Shown here in pieces: positions 8,684 to 18,134 of a stretch of 64,000 nucleotides of DNA. The notes under the pieces were generated by a model. It had not been told where the DNA came from and did no database searches. It saw only the letters and a list, made by a program, of their open reading frames with translations. How positions within the stretch are numbered: the stretch's first letter is position 1; each line of letters starts with the position of its first letter. This stretch comes from Natrinema longum. GTDB lineage: Archaea > Halobacteriota > Halobacteria > Halobacteriales > Natrialbaceae. The position numbers and the translations under genes were made by a program. The stretch is taken from NCBI RefSeq assembly GCF_017352095.1, contig NZ_CP071463.1, positions 2,046,001-2,110,000 on the forward strand, read 5' to 3'.

Positions 8684-9002
8684 TCAACACATCGTTACCC
8701 GGTAGTGGTATTAAGGCTTTTCAATTGGACACCGTGTGGTACGGGCAGCCGCGCCACGATCGCCGTCTCGAGCCCGCTCGCCCGTCATCTATGTCATCAG
8801 ATCACATGGCCCACAAGGAATATAACGGAGAACCGGATACTCTCGAGTGTGATCGACGGTTCCGGTCAGGTCCGCCCGGCCGGATAGCTCCGCTTGTGCC
8901 TCGAGTTAGTAACCGTTAAATGCCTCCCGACGCTACCTGCCTGTAGTATCCCGTGACAGCCGCTTCTCTCCCAATAGCCGACACGCACACCCATCCCAAT
9001 AC
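8683..9002. other. Intergenic region between tRNA-Asp and rpoH
   Basis: This 320-bp interval holds the TATA-like box of tRNA-Asp copy 2 (minus strand, 8707-8715) and, on the plus strand, the likely promoter of the RNA polymerase operon: gttaaatg at 8915-8922, about 80 bp before the rpoH start, implying a leader of some 50-60 nt. I see no open reading frame with haloarchaeal codon use and no structured RNA. Confidence 0.5.
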
Positions 9003-9230
9003 ATGGTAGACGTAAGCCAACACGAACTCGTTCCGGAGCACACCATCCTCGAGGAGGAGACGCTCGAGGGCGTGCTCGAGGAATACAACATCGATCGTAC
9101 AGATTTACCGAAGATCAAGCGTACCGATCCCGCCCTGCCGGACGAGGCGGAAATCGGCGACGTTATCAAGATCGTCCGGGACTCGCGGACGACCGACCAA
9201 TCAATCATCTATCGACTCGTGGTGGAATAA
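9003..9230 (+). CDS. rpoH: DNA-directed RNA polymerase subunit H (Rpo5)
   Basis: Archaeal RNA polymerase subunit H, homologous to the C-terminal domain of eukaryotic Rpb5, part of the lower jaw that grips downstream DNA. The 75-residue length is normal and the product carries the family hallmarks HELVPEH near the N-terminus, [10 protein letters not shown] in the middle and the C-terminal IIYRLVV. It is the first gene of the polymerase operon and its stop codon TAA (9228-9230) is immediately followed by the ATG of rpoB'', so the two are translationally linked. Confidence 0.97.
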   Translation: MVDVSQHELVPEHTILEEETLEGVLEEYNIDRTDLPKIKRTDPALPDEAEIGDVIKIVRDSRTTDQSIIYRLVVE

Positions 9231-10811
9231 ATGGCAACGGAACTCAATCGCGACAAACGACGAGAGATCTCGCGCGAATACTTCTCGAAGGAACGGATCG
9301 CCGAACACCACTACCGCTCGTTCAACGCCTTCCTCAATCGAGGCATGCAGGAGGTCGTCGACGAGAAGGCGACGATCGACACGGACATCGGGGACAAGGA
9401 AGGCGAGGAACCGGTCCACGTCGAACTGGGCGACGTTCGCGTGGTCACGCCCCGCGTCCGCGAGGCCGACGGTTCCGAGGAACTGCTGTACCCGCAGGAG
9501 GCCCGCCTCCGGAACATCACCTACTCCGCGCCCGTCTTCATGGAGATGTCGATCGTCAAGGGCGAAGAGGGCGACCAGCGGGTCGTCGACTCGACCGAGA
9601 CGAAGATCGGCCGGATGCCGATCATGGTCGGCTCCGACAAGTGTAACATCGCCGGCTTCTCCGACGAGGAACTGATCGAGATCGGCGAGGACCCCGCCGA
9701 TCCCGGCGGCTACTTCATCGTCAACGGCTCCGAGCGGGTGCTGATGACCAGCGAGGACCTCGCGCCGAACAAGATCCTCGCCGAATACGACAGCAAGTAC
9801 GGCGACGAGATTCAGGTCGCCAAGACCTTCTCCCAGCGCCGGGGCTACCGCGCTCTCGTGTTGTGCGAACGGAACCGCGAGGGACTGCTCGAGGTGTCGT
9901 TCCCCTCGGTGTCGGGCTCGATCAACTTCGTGACGCTCGTGCGTGCGCTGGGACTCGAGTCGGACGAGGAGATCGTCCACAAGGTCTCGAACGACCCCGA
10001 GGTCGTCAAGTACATGCTCGAGAACTTGGAGGAAGCGGAGGTCCAGAGCGAGGAAGAGGCCATCGAGGAACTGGGCAAACGCGTCGCCTCCGGCCAGGGG
10101 AAGAACTACCAGCTCAAGCGTGCGAATTACGTCATCGACCGCTACCTCCTCCCCCATCTCCACGAGGACGGCGTCGAGGAGGAAGACGTCCGCATCAACA
10201 AGGCCCACTACCTCTGTCGGATGGCCGAGGCCTGTTTCGAACTCGCGCTCGGGCGGCGGGAATCCGACGACAAGGACCACTACGCGAACAAGCGGCTCAA
10301 GGTCAGCGGCGACCTGATGAAAGACCTGTTCCGGACCGCGCTGAACAAACTAGCCCGGGACGTCAAGTACCAACTCGAGCGCGCGAACATGCGAAATCGC
10401 CAGCTCTCGGTCAACACGGTCGTCCGATCGGACGTCCTGACCGAGCGACTCGAGCACCCGATCGCGACGGGCAACTGGGTCGGCGGCCGCTCGGGCGTGA
10501 GCCAGCTGGTCGACCGAACGGACTTCATGGGCGTCCTCTCACACCTGCGCCGTCTTCGCAGCCCGCTCTCGCGGAGCCAGCCCCACTTCGAAGCGCGGGA
10601 CCTGCACGCGACCCAGTGGGGTCGCATCGGGCCATCGGAGACGCCGGAGGGACCGAACTGTGGTCTCGTGAAGAACTTCGCGCAGTCGATGGAGCTCTCA
10701 CAGAACGTCGAGGACGAACAGGAACTCAAACGCGAACTCGCATCGATGGGGGTCGAGGGCATTCCCGGCCTCGAAGGGATCGAACGAACGGCAGCGTCAG
10801 GGGACGACTAA
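9231..10811 (+). CDS. rpoB2: DNA-directed RNA polymerase subunit B'' (Rpo2N)
   Basis: N-terminal half of the archaeal second-largest polymerase subunit (lobe and protrusion domains), 526 residues. Recognisable stretches include YFIVNGSERV near residue 165, the fork-loop/protrusion region with LSHLRRLRSPLSRSQP near residue 440, and THWGRIGPSETPEGPNCGL-type sequence (here ATQWGRIGPSETPEGP) near residue 461, which is conserved across all B/beta subunits. The subunit is split from B' at the position usual for halophiles and many methanogens. The next gene starts 3 bp downstream. Confidence 0.97.
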   Translation: MATELNRDKRREISREYFSKERIAEHHYRSFNAFLNRGMQEVVDEKATIDTDIGDKEGEEPVHVELGDVRVVTPRVREADGSEELLYPQEARLRNITYSAPVFMEMSIVKGEEGDQRVVDSTETKIGRMPIMVGSDKCNIAGFSDEELIEIGEDPADPGGYFIVNGSERVLMTSEDLAPNKILAEYDSKYGDEIQVAKTFSQRRGYRALVLCERNREGLLEVSFPSVSGSINFVTLVRALGLESDEEIVHKVSNDPEVVKYMLENLEEAEVQSEEEAIEELGKRVASGQGKNYQLKRANYVIDRYLLPHLHEDGVEEEDVRINKAHYLCRMAEACFELALGRRESDDKDHYANKRLKVSGDLMKDLFRTALNKLARDVKYQLERANMRNRQLSVNTVVRSDVLTERLEHPIATGNWVGGRSGVSQLVDRTDFMGVLSHLRRLRSPLSRSQPHFEARDLHATQWGRIGPSETPEGPNCGLVKNFAQSMELSQNVEDEQELKRELASMGVEGIPGLEGIERTAASGDD

Positions 10812-10814
10812 ATC

Positions 10815-12644
10815 ATGAGCAGCCAACAACGAGAGGCGAAAGTCTACGTCAACGGGTCGTTGGTGGGGACACACCCCGATCCACACGAACTCGCAGAACA
10901 GATCCGCGAAGCACGACGCATCGGCGACGTCAGCGAGATGGTCAACGTCTCGGTCAAAGATCGCACCCGCGAAGTGATCGTCAACGCCGACGCGGGACGG
11001 GCCCGACGACCCCTGCTGGTCGTCGAGGACGGCGAACCCCGCATCGCCGATCAGGAGATCGAGGCGCTCCACGAGGGCGACCTCGAGTTCGAGGATCTCG
11101 TCGATCACGGCTACATCGAGTTTATCGACGCCGAGGAGGAAGAGGACATCCTCGTCGCCGTCGACGAGGACGATCTGACCGAGAACCACACCCACCTCGA
11201 GATCGACCCGTCGCTGATCTTCTCGATCGGTGCGGGGATGATCCCCTACCCCGAGCACAACGCCAGCCCCCGCATTACGATGGGGGCAGGGATGATCAAG
11301 CAGTCGCTGGGGCTGCCGAGCGCGAACTACCGGATCCGGCCGGACACACGCCAGCACCTGCTGCACTACCCCCAGCTCTCGATGGTCAAGACCCAGACCA
11401 CCGAGCAGATCGGCTACGACGAGCGGCCGGCGGCCCAGAACTTCGTCGTCGCCGTGATGAGCTACGAGGGGTTCAACATCGAGGACGCGCTGGTCATGAA
11501 CAAGGCCAGCGTCGAGCGCGCGCTCGCACGCTCGCATTTCTTCCGGACCTACGAGGGCGAGGAACGCCGCTACCCCGGTGGACAGGAGGACCGCTTCGAG
11601 ATTCCGAGCCAGGACGTTCGCGGTGCCCGCGGCGAGGAAGCCTACAACCACTTAGACGAGGACGGTCTCGTCAACCCCGAGACGAAAGTCGACGAGAACT
11701 CCGTCCTGCTCGGCAAGACGAGCCCGCCGCGCTTCCTCGAGGAGCCCGACGATATGGGTGGCCTCTCGCCCCAGAAGCGACGGGAGACCTCCGTCACCAT
11801 GCGCTCGGGCGAATCCGGGATCGTCGACACCGTCACCCTCATGGAGGGCGAGGACGGCTCGAAGCTCTCGAAGGTCTCGGTACGTGACGAGCGGATCCCC
11901 GAACTCGGGGACAAGTTCGCATCGCGACACGGTCAGAAGGGGGTCGTCGGCCACCTCGCGCCACAGGAGGACATGCCCTTCACCGAGGAGGGCGTCGTCC
12001 CCGACCTCGTCTTGAATCCCCACGCCTTGCCGTCGCGGATGACCGTCGGTCACATTCTCGAGATGATCGGCGGCAAACTCGGTTCGATGGAGGGACGACG
12101 CGTCGACGGGACGCCGTTCCTCGGCGAGGACGAGGACGAACTCCGCCAGGGGCTCGAGGACGCCGGCTTCAACTCCGCCGGCAAGGAGACCATGTACTCG
12201 GGCATCTCCGGCGAGAAGATCGACGCCGAGATCTTCGTCGGGGTCATTTTCTACCAGAAGCTCTACCACATGGTCTCGAACAAGCTGCACGCCCGTTCGC
12301 GCGGGCCGGTGCAGGTGCTGACCCGACAGCCGACGGAGGGGCGCGCCCGCGAGGGTGGGCTCCGTATCGGGGAGATGGAACGCGACGTGTTCATCGGCCA
12401 CGGGGCGGCCATGACGCTGAAAGAACGACTCCTCGACGAGTCCGACCGCGAGTTCATCCACATCTGTGCGAACTGTGGGATGAGCGCGGTCGAAAACGTC
12501 GAACAACGGCGTGTCTACTGTCCGAACTGCGACGAGGAGACCGATATCCACGAGATCGAGATGAGCTACGCGTTCAAGCTCCTCTTGGACGAGATGAAGG
12601 CGCTGGGTATCGCACCGCGACTCGAACTGGAGGACGCCGTCTAA
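10815..12644 (+). CDS. rpoB1: DNA-directed RNA polymerase subunit B' (Rpo2C)
   Basis: C-terminal half of the second-largest subunit, 609 residues, carrying the hybrid-binding and wall regions that hold the RNA-DNA hybrid. Diagnostic motifs are [20 protein letters not shown] near residue 200, the hybrid-binding segment [12 protein letters not shown] near residue 360, and a C-terminal zinc ribbon CANCG...CPNCD near residues 552-572. It follows rpoB'' after 3 bp and precedes rpoA' after 3 bp, so it is translated from the same operon. Confidence 0.97.
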   Translation: MSSQQREAKVYVNGSLVGTHPDPHELAEQIREARRIGDVSEMVNVSVKDRTREVIVNADAGRARRPLLVVEDGEPRIADQEIEALHEGDLEFEDLVDHGYIEFIDAEEEEDILVAVDEDDLTENHTHLEIDPSLIFSIGAGMIPYPEHNASPRITMGAGMIKQSLGLPSANYRIRPDTRQHLLHYPQLSMVKTQTTEQIGYDERPAAQNFVVAVMSYEGFNIEDALVMNKASVERALARSHFFRTYEGEERRYPGGQEDRFEIPSQDVRGARGEEAYNHLDEDGLVNPETKVDENSVLLGKTSPPRFLEEPDDMGGLSPQKRRETSVTMRSGESGIVDTVTLMEGEDGSKLSKVSVRDERIPELGDKFASRHGQKGVVGHLAPQEDMPFTEEGVVPDLVLNPHALPSRMTVGHILEMIGGKLGSMEGRRVDGTPFLGEDEDELRQGLEDAGFNSAGKETMYSGISGEKIDAEIFVGVIFYQKLYHMVSNKLHARSRGPVQVLTRQPTEGRAREGGLRIGEMERDVFIGHGAAMTLKERLLDESDREFIHICANCGMSAVENVEQRRVYCPNCDEETDIHEIEMSYAFKLLLDEMKALGIAPRLELEDAV

Positions 12645-12647
12645 CCC

Positions 12648-15575
12648 ATGCAAGATACGACACCAAAAGACATCGGACGGATCTCCTTCGGGCTCATGGA
12701 GCCCGAGGAGTACCGGGAGATGAGCGCGACGAAGATCATCACCGCCGACACCTACGACGACGACGGGTTCCCCATCGACATGGGGCTGATGGACCCGCGG
12801 CTGGGCGTGATCGACCCCGGCCTCGAGTGCAAGACCTGCGGGAAGCACTCGGGTTCCTGTAACGGCCACTTCGGTCACATCGAACTGGCCGCCCCCGTCA
12901 TCCACGTCGGCTTCACGAAGCTCATTCGGCGACTCCTGCGAGGAACCTGCCGGGAGTGTTCGCGACTGCTCCTGACCGAAGACGAGCGCGGCGAGTTCCA
13001 CGACCAACTCGAGGAGTCCCGGAAGCTGAGCCGGGATCTCAACGACGTGACCAAGGCCGCGATCCGGCAGGCCCGCAAGAAGGATCGGTGTCCGTTCTGT
13101 GGCGAGATCCAGTACGACATCGACCACGAGAAGCCGACCACCTATTACGAGGTGCAGCAGGTCCTCACCAGCGAGTACTCCCAGCGCATCGCCGGCGCGA
13201 TGCAGGGAGACGAGGAGGAAGGCATCGAGCGGACGACGCCGGACGAACTCGCCGAGCAGACCGAGATCGAACTCACTCGAGTCAACGAGATCCTCTCGGG
13301 CTCCTTCCGGCCGCGGGAGAGTCAGCGCAAGGCCATCGAGAAGGCCTTAGACATCGATCTCACCGAGGAGGACACGAACAAGCTGATGCCAAGCGACATC
13401 CGGGACTGGTTCGAGAACATTCCCGACGAGGACATCGAGGTACTGGGGATCAACCCCGAACGCTCCCGGCCGGAGTGGATGATCCTCACCGTCCTCCCCG
13501 TCCCGCCGGTCACCGCGCGGCCGTCGATCACGCTGGACAACGGCCAACGCTCCGAGGACGACCTCACGCACAAGCTGGTCGACATTATCCGGATCAACCA
13601 GCGGTTCATGGAGAACCGCGAAGCGGGCGCGCCCCAGCTGATCATCGAGGACCTCTGGGAACTCCTCCAGTACCACGTCACGACGTTCATGGACAACGAG
13701 ATTTCGGGCACGCCGCCGGCGCGACACCGTTCCGGACGGCCGCTCAAGACCCTCTCCCAGCGCCTGAAAGGCAAGGAGGGCCGCTTCCGTGGCTCGCTGT
13801 CCGGGAAGCGCGTGAACTTCTCGGCTCGGACCGTCATCTCGCCGGACCCGACCCTCAGCCTGAACGAGGTCGGCGTCCCCGACCGCGTGGCCAAGGAGAT
13901 GACCCAGACGATGAACGTCACCGAGCGCAACCTCGAGGACGCTCGCCGATTCGTCTCGAACGGTCCCGAGGGTCATCCCGGCGCGAACTACGTCCGGCGG
14001 CCGGACGGCCGTCGGCTGAAGGTGACGGAGAAGAACTGCGAACAACTCGCCGAGAAGGTCGAAGCCGGGTGGGAGGTCAACCGCCACATGATCGACGGCG
14101 ATATCGTCATCTTCAACCGCCAGCCGTCGCTCCACCGGATGTCGATCATGGCCCACGAGGTCGTGGTCATGCCCTACAAGACGTTCCGGCTGAACACCGT
14201 CGTCTGTCCGCCGTACAACGCCGACTTCGACGGCGACGAGATGAACATGCACGCGCTGCAAAACGAGGAGGCCCGCGCCGAAGCGCGCGTCCTCATGCGC
14301 GTCCAGGAACAGATGCTCTCGCCCCGCTTCGGTGAGAACATCATCGGGGCCATTCAGGACCACATCTCCGGGATGTACCTCCTGACCCACGACAACCCCC
14401 GATTCAACGAAACGCAGGCACTGGACCTGCTGCGAGCGACCCGGATCGACGAACTCCCCGAACCCAGCGGCATCGACGACGAAGGCGAGCCGTTCTGGAC
14501 CGGCTACGACGTCTTCTCCGAACTGTTACCCGACGATCTCAACCTCGAGTTCACGGGGACGGTCGGCGACGAGGTCGTCGTCGAGGACGGCCAGCTCCTC
14601 CAGGGAACGATCGCCGAGGACGAGGTCGGCGAGTTCGGCGGCGAGATCGTCGACACGATCACGAAGGTCTACGGCAACACCCGCGCCCGGATCTTCGTCA
14701 ACGAGGTCTCGACGCTGGCGATGCGGGCGATCATGCACTTTGGCTTCTCGATCGGGATCGACGACGAGACCATCCCCGAGGAGGCCCAGGCCCGCATCGA
14801 CGAGACGATCGACGACGCCAACGACCGCGTCGAAGAACTGATCGAAGCCTACGAACGCGGCGAACTCGAGAGCCTCCCCGGCCGGACGATCGACGAGACC
14901 CTCGAGATGAAGATCATGCAAACGCTCTCGCGTGCGCGTGACAACGCCGGTAACATCGCCGACGAGCACTTCCAGGACGACAACCCCGCCGTCGTCATGG
15001 CCAACTCCGGTGCCCGTGGGTCGATGCTCAACCTGACCCAGATGGCCGGCGCGGTCGGCCAGCAGGCAGTTCGTGGCGAGCGTATCAATCGCGGCTACGA
15101 GGATCGGACCCTCTCTCACTACGAACCCAACGACCTCTCGGCGGAGGCACACGGCTTCGTCGAGAACTCCTACACGAGCGGCCTGACCCCGCGGGAGTTC
15201 TTCTTCCACGCGATGGGCGGCCGCGAGGGCCTGGTCGACACGGCAGTCCGGACGTCGAAGTCCGGCTACCTGCAGCGTCGGCTGATCAACGCCCTCTCGG
15301 AACTCGAGACCCAGTACGACGGCACGGTTCGGGACACCTCGGACACGATCGTCCAGTTCGAGTTCGGCGAGGACGGCACCTCGCCGGTCAAGGTCTCTTC
15401 CGACGAGGACAACGACATCGACGTCGAGCACATCGCCAGCCGCGTGCTCGACTCCGAGTTCGAGTCCGAGGAGGAACGCCAGGAGTTCCTCGGCTCCAAG
15501 CCGCGGCCGACGAACCTCTCCGAACACGCCGACGATCGTCTCGCCGAGGGCACGGGGGTGAGCTCCGATGACTGA
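12648..15575 (+). CDS. rpoA1: DNA-directed RNA polymerase subunit A' (Rpo1N)
   Basis: N-terminal part of the largest polymerase subunit, 975 residues, bearing the catalytic centre: [12 protein letters not shown] near residue 522 supplies the three aspartates that bind the catalytic magnesium. The clamp zinc site appears as [17 protein letters not shown] near residue 61 and a second zinc site as CRECSR...CPFCG at about residues 103-150. The bridge helix and trigger-loop boundary lie near the C-terminus, where archaeal A' ends and A'' begins. Its last 8 bases overlap the start of rpoA''. Confidence 0.97.
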   Translation: MQDTTPKDIGRISFGLMEPEEYREMSATKIITADTYDDDGFPIDMGLMDPRLGVIDPGLECKTCGKHSGSCNGHFGHIELAAPVIHVGFTKLIRRLLRGTCRECSRLLLTEDERGEFHDQLEESRKLSRDLNDVTKAAIRQARKKDRCPFCGEIQYDIDHEKPTTYYEVQQVLTSEYSQRIAGAMQGDEEEGIERTTPDELAEQTEIELTRVNEILSGSFRPRESQRKAIEKALDIDLTEEDTNKLMPSDIRDWFENIPDEDIEVLGINPERSRPEWMILTVLPVPPVTARPSITLDNGQRSEDDLTHKLVDIIRINQRFMENREAGAPQLIIEDLWELLQYHVTTFMDNEISGTPPARHRSGRPLKTLSQRLKGKEGRFRGSLSGKRVNFSARTVISPDPTLSLNEVGVPDRVAKEMTQTMNVTERNLEDARRFVSNGPEGHPGANYVRRPDGRRLKVTEKNCEQLAEKVEAGWEVNRHMIDGDIVIFNRQPSLHRMSIMAHEVVVMPYKTFRLNTVVCPPYNADFDGDEMNMHALQNEEARAEARVLMRVQEQMLSPRFGENIIGAIQDHISGMYLLTHDNPRFNETQALDLLRATRIDELPEPSGIDDEGEPFWTGYDVFSELLPDDLNLEFTGTVGDEVVVEDGQLLQGTIAEDEVGEFGGEIVDTITKVYGNTRARIFVNEVSTLAMRAIMHFGFSIGIDDETIPEEAQARIDETIDDANDRVEELIEAYERGELESLPGRTIDETLEMKIMQTLSRARDNAGNIADEHFQDDNPAVVMANSGARGSMLNLTQMAGAVGQQAVRGERINRGYEDRTLSHYEPNDLSAEAHGFVENSYTSGLTPREFFFHAMGGREGLVDTAVRTSKSGYLQRRLINALSELETQYDGTVRDTSDTIVQFEFGEDGTSPVKVSSDEDNDIDVEHIASRVLDSEFESEEERQEFLGSKPRPTNLSEHADDRLAEGTGVSSDD

Positions 15576-16761
15576 AGTCGAGTACGACGTCGACGACGAC
15601 ACGATCGCGGTCGTCGAGGACACCGACCTGCCCCGCCGGCTCAAAAACGAGGTCTACGAGACGCTCGAGGCGCGTGCGGGTGCGACGGTCGAAGAGGCCG
15701 ACGAACTCGCGAAGGCCGTCGAGACTCGCTATCTCGACACGCGCGTCGACCCGCTCGACCCCGTCGGGACGGTTTCGGCCCAGTCGATCGGCGAACCCGG
15801 AACGCAGCTGACGATGAACACGTTCCACTACGCCGGTGTCGCGGAGATCGACGTGACCCAGGGGCTGCCCCGGCTCATCGAACTGGTCGACGCCCGGAAG
15901 ACCCCGGATACGCCGATGATGACCGTCCACCTCGAGGGCGAGTACGCCACCGAGCGCGAGAAGGCCCACGAGGTCGTCTGGAACATCGAGGCGACCAAGA
16001 TCCTCGCGCTTGGCGACGTGTCGACGAACGTCGCGGATATGCGCGTCCAGATCGCGCTCAACGAGGACACCCTCGAAGAGCGAATGATCACCGCCGAGGA
16101 AGTCGCGGAGATCATCGAGGACTCGCTGGGCGTCAACACGACCCGGCAGGGGACCCGAATCGAGTTCGGTCCCGAGGAACCCTCCTACCGGGATCTGCTC
16201 CAGCTCGTCGAGGAGCTTCGTGAGATCACCTTCAAGGGGATCGAGGAAGTCTCGCGGGTCGTCATCCGCCGCGAAGAACTCGAGGACGGCGAGGAGTTCG
16301 TCCTCTACACCGAAGGATCGGCCTTCGGCGACGTCCTCGAGATCGAGGGCGTCGACGCCTCGCGGACGACGTGTAACAACATCCACGAGATCCACCGGAA
16401 CCTCGGTATCGAGGCGGCCCGCGAAGCGATCATCGAGGAGACGAACAATACGCTTGCCGAGCAGGGGTTGGACGACGTCAACGTCCGCCACCTGATGTTG
16501 GTCGCGGACATCATGACCAACCGCGGCGAGATCGAGTCGATCGGCCGCCACGGCATCTCGGGGTCGAAAGACTCCGTCCTCGCCCGGGCTGCGTTCGAGG
16601 TGACCGTCAACCACCTGCTCAATGCTGCGATCCACGGCGAGATCGACGATCTGGATGGTGTGACGGAGAACGTCATCGTCGGCAAGCCGATCAAGCTCGG
16701 TACCGGTGACGTCGACCTCCGGATGGGGTCGACTACCTCCGGAAGCAGTCAGGCTGACTGA
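15568..16761 (+). CDS. rpoA2: DNA-directed RNA polymerase subunit A'' (Rpo1C)
   Basis: C-terminal part of the largest polymerase subunit, 397 residues, completing the trigger loop and jaw. The trigger-loop region reads [20 protein letters not shown] near residue 71, the most conserved stretch of the subunit. The ATG at 15568 overlaps the end of rpoA' by 8 bp, consistent with translational coupling that keeps A' and A'' equimolar. The gene is followed 3 bp later by nusA. Confidence 0.97.
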   Translation: MTEVEYDVDDDTIAVVEDTDLPRRLKNEVYETLEARAGATVEEADELAKAVETRYLDTRVDPLDPVGTVSAQSIGEPGTQLTMNTFHYAGVAEIDVTQGLPRLIELVDARKTPDTPMMTVHLEGEYATEREKAHEVVWNIEATKILALGDVSTNVADMRVQIALNEDTLEERMITAEEVAEIIEDSLGVNTTRQGTRIEFGPEEPSYRDLLQLVEELREITFKGIEEVSRVVIRREELEDGEEFVLYTEGSAFGDVLEIEGVDASRTTCNNIHEIHRNLGIEAAREAIIEETNNTLAEQGLDDVNVRHLMLVADIMTNRGEIESIGRHGISGSKDSVLARAAFEVTVNHLLNAAIHGEIDDLDGVTENVIVGKPIKLGTGDVDLRMGSTTSGSSQAD

Positions 16762-16764
16762 TCG

Positions 16765-17190
16765 ATGGGCGTTACCCTCGACGACGACGCCCGCCAGTAT
16801 CTCGCTGCGTTCGAGGACGTGACGGGAGTCGACGGCCGCGATTGCCTCGTCACCGAGGACGGTGACAGGCTCCTGATCGTCGTCGAGCGCGGCGGGATGG
16901 GCGAAGCGATCGGTCCCGGCGGTCGGACGGTACAGCGGTTCGAGGACCGGGTCGACGCACAGGTCCGTCTCGTCGAAGGCGCGGACGAACCGGAGACGTT
17001 CGTCGCGAACGCGCTCGCGCCGGCGGCGGTGTACAACGTCACGATCAGCGAGAACAACGACACCGTCGCCTACGTCGAGGTCGCGGAAGACGACCACGGC
17101 GTCGCGATCGGAACGGACGGCCGAACGATCGACGCTGCTCGGACCCTCGCGAACCGACACTTCGAGATCGACGACGTACAGTTGCTGTAG
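16765..17190 (+). CDS. nusA: NusA-like KH-domain transcription factor
   Basis: Archaeal NusA homologue of 141 residues consisting essentially of two KH RNA-binding domains (GXXG-type loops read as GPGG near residue 52 and GTDG near residue 115), without the N-terminal polymerase-binding or S1 domains of bacterial NusA. It is the last gene of the polymerase operon, 3 bp after rpoA''. In several haloarchaea this operon continues into rps12, rps7 and an elongation factor 2 gene; here the next gene faces the other way and belongs to the eCIS island, so the ribosomal-protein segment is missing from this position. Confidence 0.93.
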   Translation: MGVTLDDDARQYLAAFEDVTGVDGRDCLVTEDGDRLLIVVERGGMGEAIGPGGRTVQRFEDRVDAQVRLVEGADEPETFVANALAPAAVYNVTISENNDTVAYVEVAEDDHGVAIGTDGRTIDAARTLANRHFEIDDVQLL

Positions 17191-17248
17191 GCGACCTGTT
17201 TGTCAGCTCGCGGTCGTCGGCTTCCTCCCCGTTTGGATCACTCCCCGG

Positions 17249-17872
17249 TCAGGCCGAGTCGTCGTCCGACTCCTCCGATCGCCAGCCGACGCTGGTTTCA
17301 CGCTCCTCGACGCGGACGAACTCCTCCTCGTTTAGCGACTGAATGACGACCGGACTCACTTCGATCGTCGCCGACGGCTGGTGGGTCGCGTCGGGAAACT
17401 GCGACCACAGCGACAGCAGTTCCTCGAGCGGTTCGTCGGTAATCGAGATCGAAAGCGGCTGCTCCTGGAGGAGCGGTGCGGGCGCGTCGCCGGGGTCGAT
17501 GCGACTGTTGTCGTGAAACAACTGGAGGACCGCTCCGAGGAGGAGCTGGCGTTCGACGGGATCGGTCTGCCCCTCGTCGTCGTCCTCGCCGCCGTCGTCG
17601 ACGGCATACGTGGTCACGAGATACCGGACCGACAGCGCCAGCGGGCGATCCTGACGCGACTGCCCGTCGGTCGTTCGGCTAACCGATCCCATCGCGGCGT
17701 CCGTTTCGATCTGATACGGGTAGAGCACGACATCGACGCTCGAGAGGGAGTCGATATCGGCGGGGGAGGCCACTTCGATCCCGTTCGGATCGAGCGGACT
17801 CCGTGCGCCGGCGTTCGTCTTGATGAGTTCGACCAACACGTTGCTGACGTCCGCGATGGCGCTGTATGTCAT
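17249..17872 (-). CDS. DUF4255 / Pvc16-like contractile injection system protein
   Basis: A 207-residue protein starting MTYSAIADVSNVLVELI, the characteristic opening of the DUF4255 (Pvc16_N) family, whose members are conserved in extracellular contractile injection systems and are thought to act at the tail terminus or cap. Internally it has the family-type pattern of a beta-strand-rich domain (LSVRYLVTTYAV) and a C-terminal acidic tail. The start at 17872 is chosen because in-frame sequence further upstream runs into the palindromic element. A TATA-like box lies about 36 nt upstream. It borders nusA on one side and the ATPase gene on the other; no sheath or tube gene accompanies it. Confidence 0.8.
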   Translation of the reverse strand: MTYSAIADVSNVLVELIKTNAGARSPLDPNGIEVASPADIDSLSSVDVVLYPYQIETDAAMGSVSRTTDGQSRQDRPLALSVRYLVTTYAVDDGGEDDDEGQTDPVERQLLLGAVLQLFHDNSRIDPGDAPAPLLQEQPLSISITDEPLEELLSLWSQFPDATHQPSATIEVSPVVIQSLNEEEFVRVEERETSVGWRSEESDDDSA

Positions 17873-17907
17873 CGGCTGAGTGCTACTGCAATGATGGCGC
17901 TGTGCTA

Positions 17908-17915
17908 TTAATTTT
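17908..17915 (-). promoter_or_regulatory. TATA box for the DUF4255 gene
   Basis: On the minus strand the AT-rich run aaaattaata lies 36-43 nt before the start codon, placing the transcription start about 10 nt upstream of the ATG. Surrounding DNA is GC-rich, so the patch stands out. Position and composition are the only evidence. Confidence 0.5.
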
Positions 17916-17956
17916 ACCACTCGGAAGATATATTCGAACGGGTTGTTGCCAAGCGG

Positions 17957-18124
17957 CTCTAGTCGCAACTGAAACGGTCTCCTGTCCGTCAGTGCCGGTG
18001 GGACCGGGACCGCCCTACGGTCCCACCGGTCAATCGGGACAGCAAACCGTATGAAACGATTTACACACTGATCGCAATGCTGTCGTGCGATCGGGTGTGC
18101 AATGACTGTCAGTTGCGACTCTAG
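17957..18124. mobile_element. Palindromic MITE-like element (family B), interrupted by a family-A element
   Basis: The arms CTCTAGTCGCAACTGA (17957-17972) and TCAGTTGCGACTCTAG (18109-18124) are inverted copies. Removing the nested element at 17973-18051 plus one TGA rebuilds an 86-bp imperfect palindrome whose centre (cgatcgcacgacagc, read on the minus strand) matches the centre of the palindrome at 47957-48040. It has no coding capacity. It separates the DUF4255 and ATPase genes and may also act as a terminator hairpin. Confidence 0.75.
17973..18051. mobile_element. Nested palindromic MITE-like element (family A) with TGA flanks
   Basis: A 79-bp imperfect palindrome with ends aacggtctcctgtcc and gggacagcaaaccgta and a perfect 12-bp inner stem (17995-18006 with 18018-18029). 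TGA flanks both sides (17970-17972 and 18052-18054). The ends and flanks match the element at 56114-56193. Its position splits a family-B palindrome, so it inserted later. No coding capacity. Confidence 0.78.
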
Positions 18125-18134
18125 TCTGTGGTCC

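Noticed and set aside
17994-18029. Hairpin read simply as an intrinsic terminator of the ATPase gene
   Set aside because: The stem is the core of a repeated palindromic element with TGA flanks; termination may be secondary.
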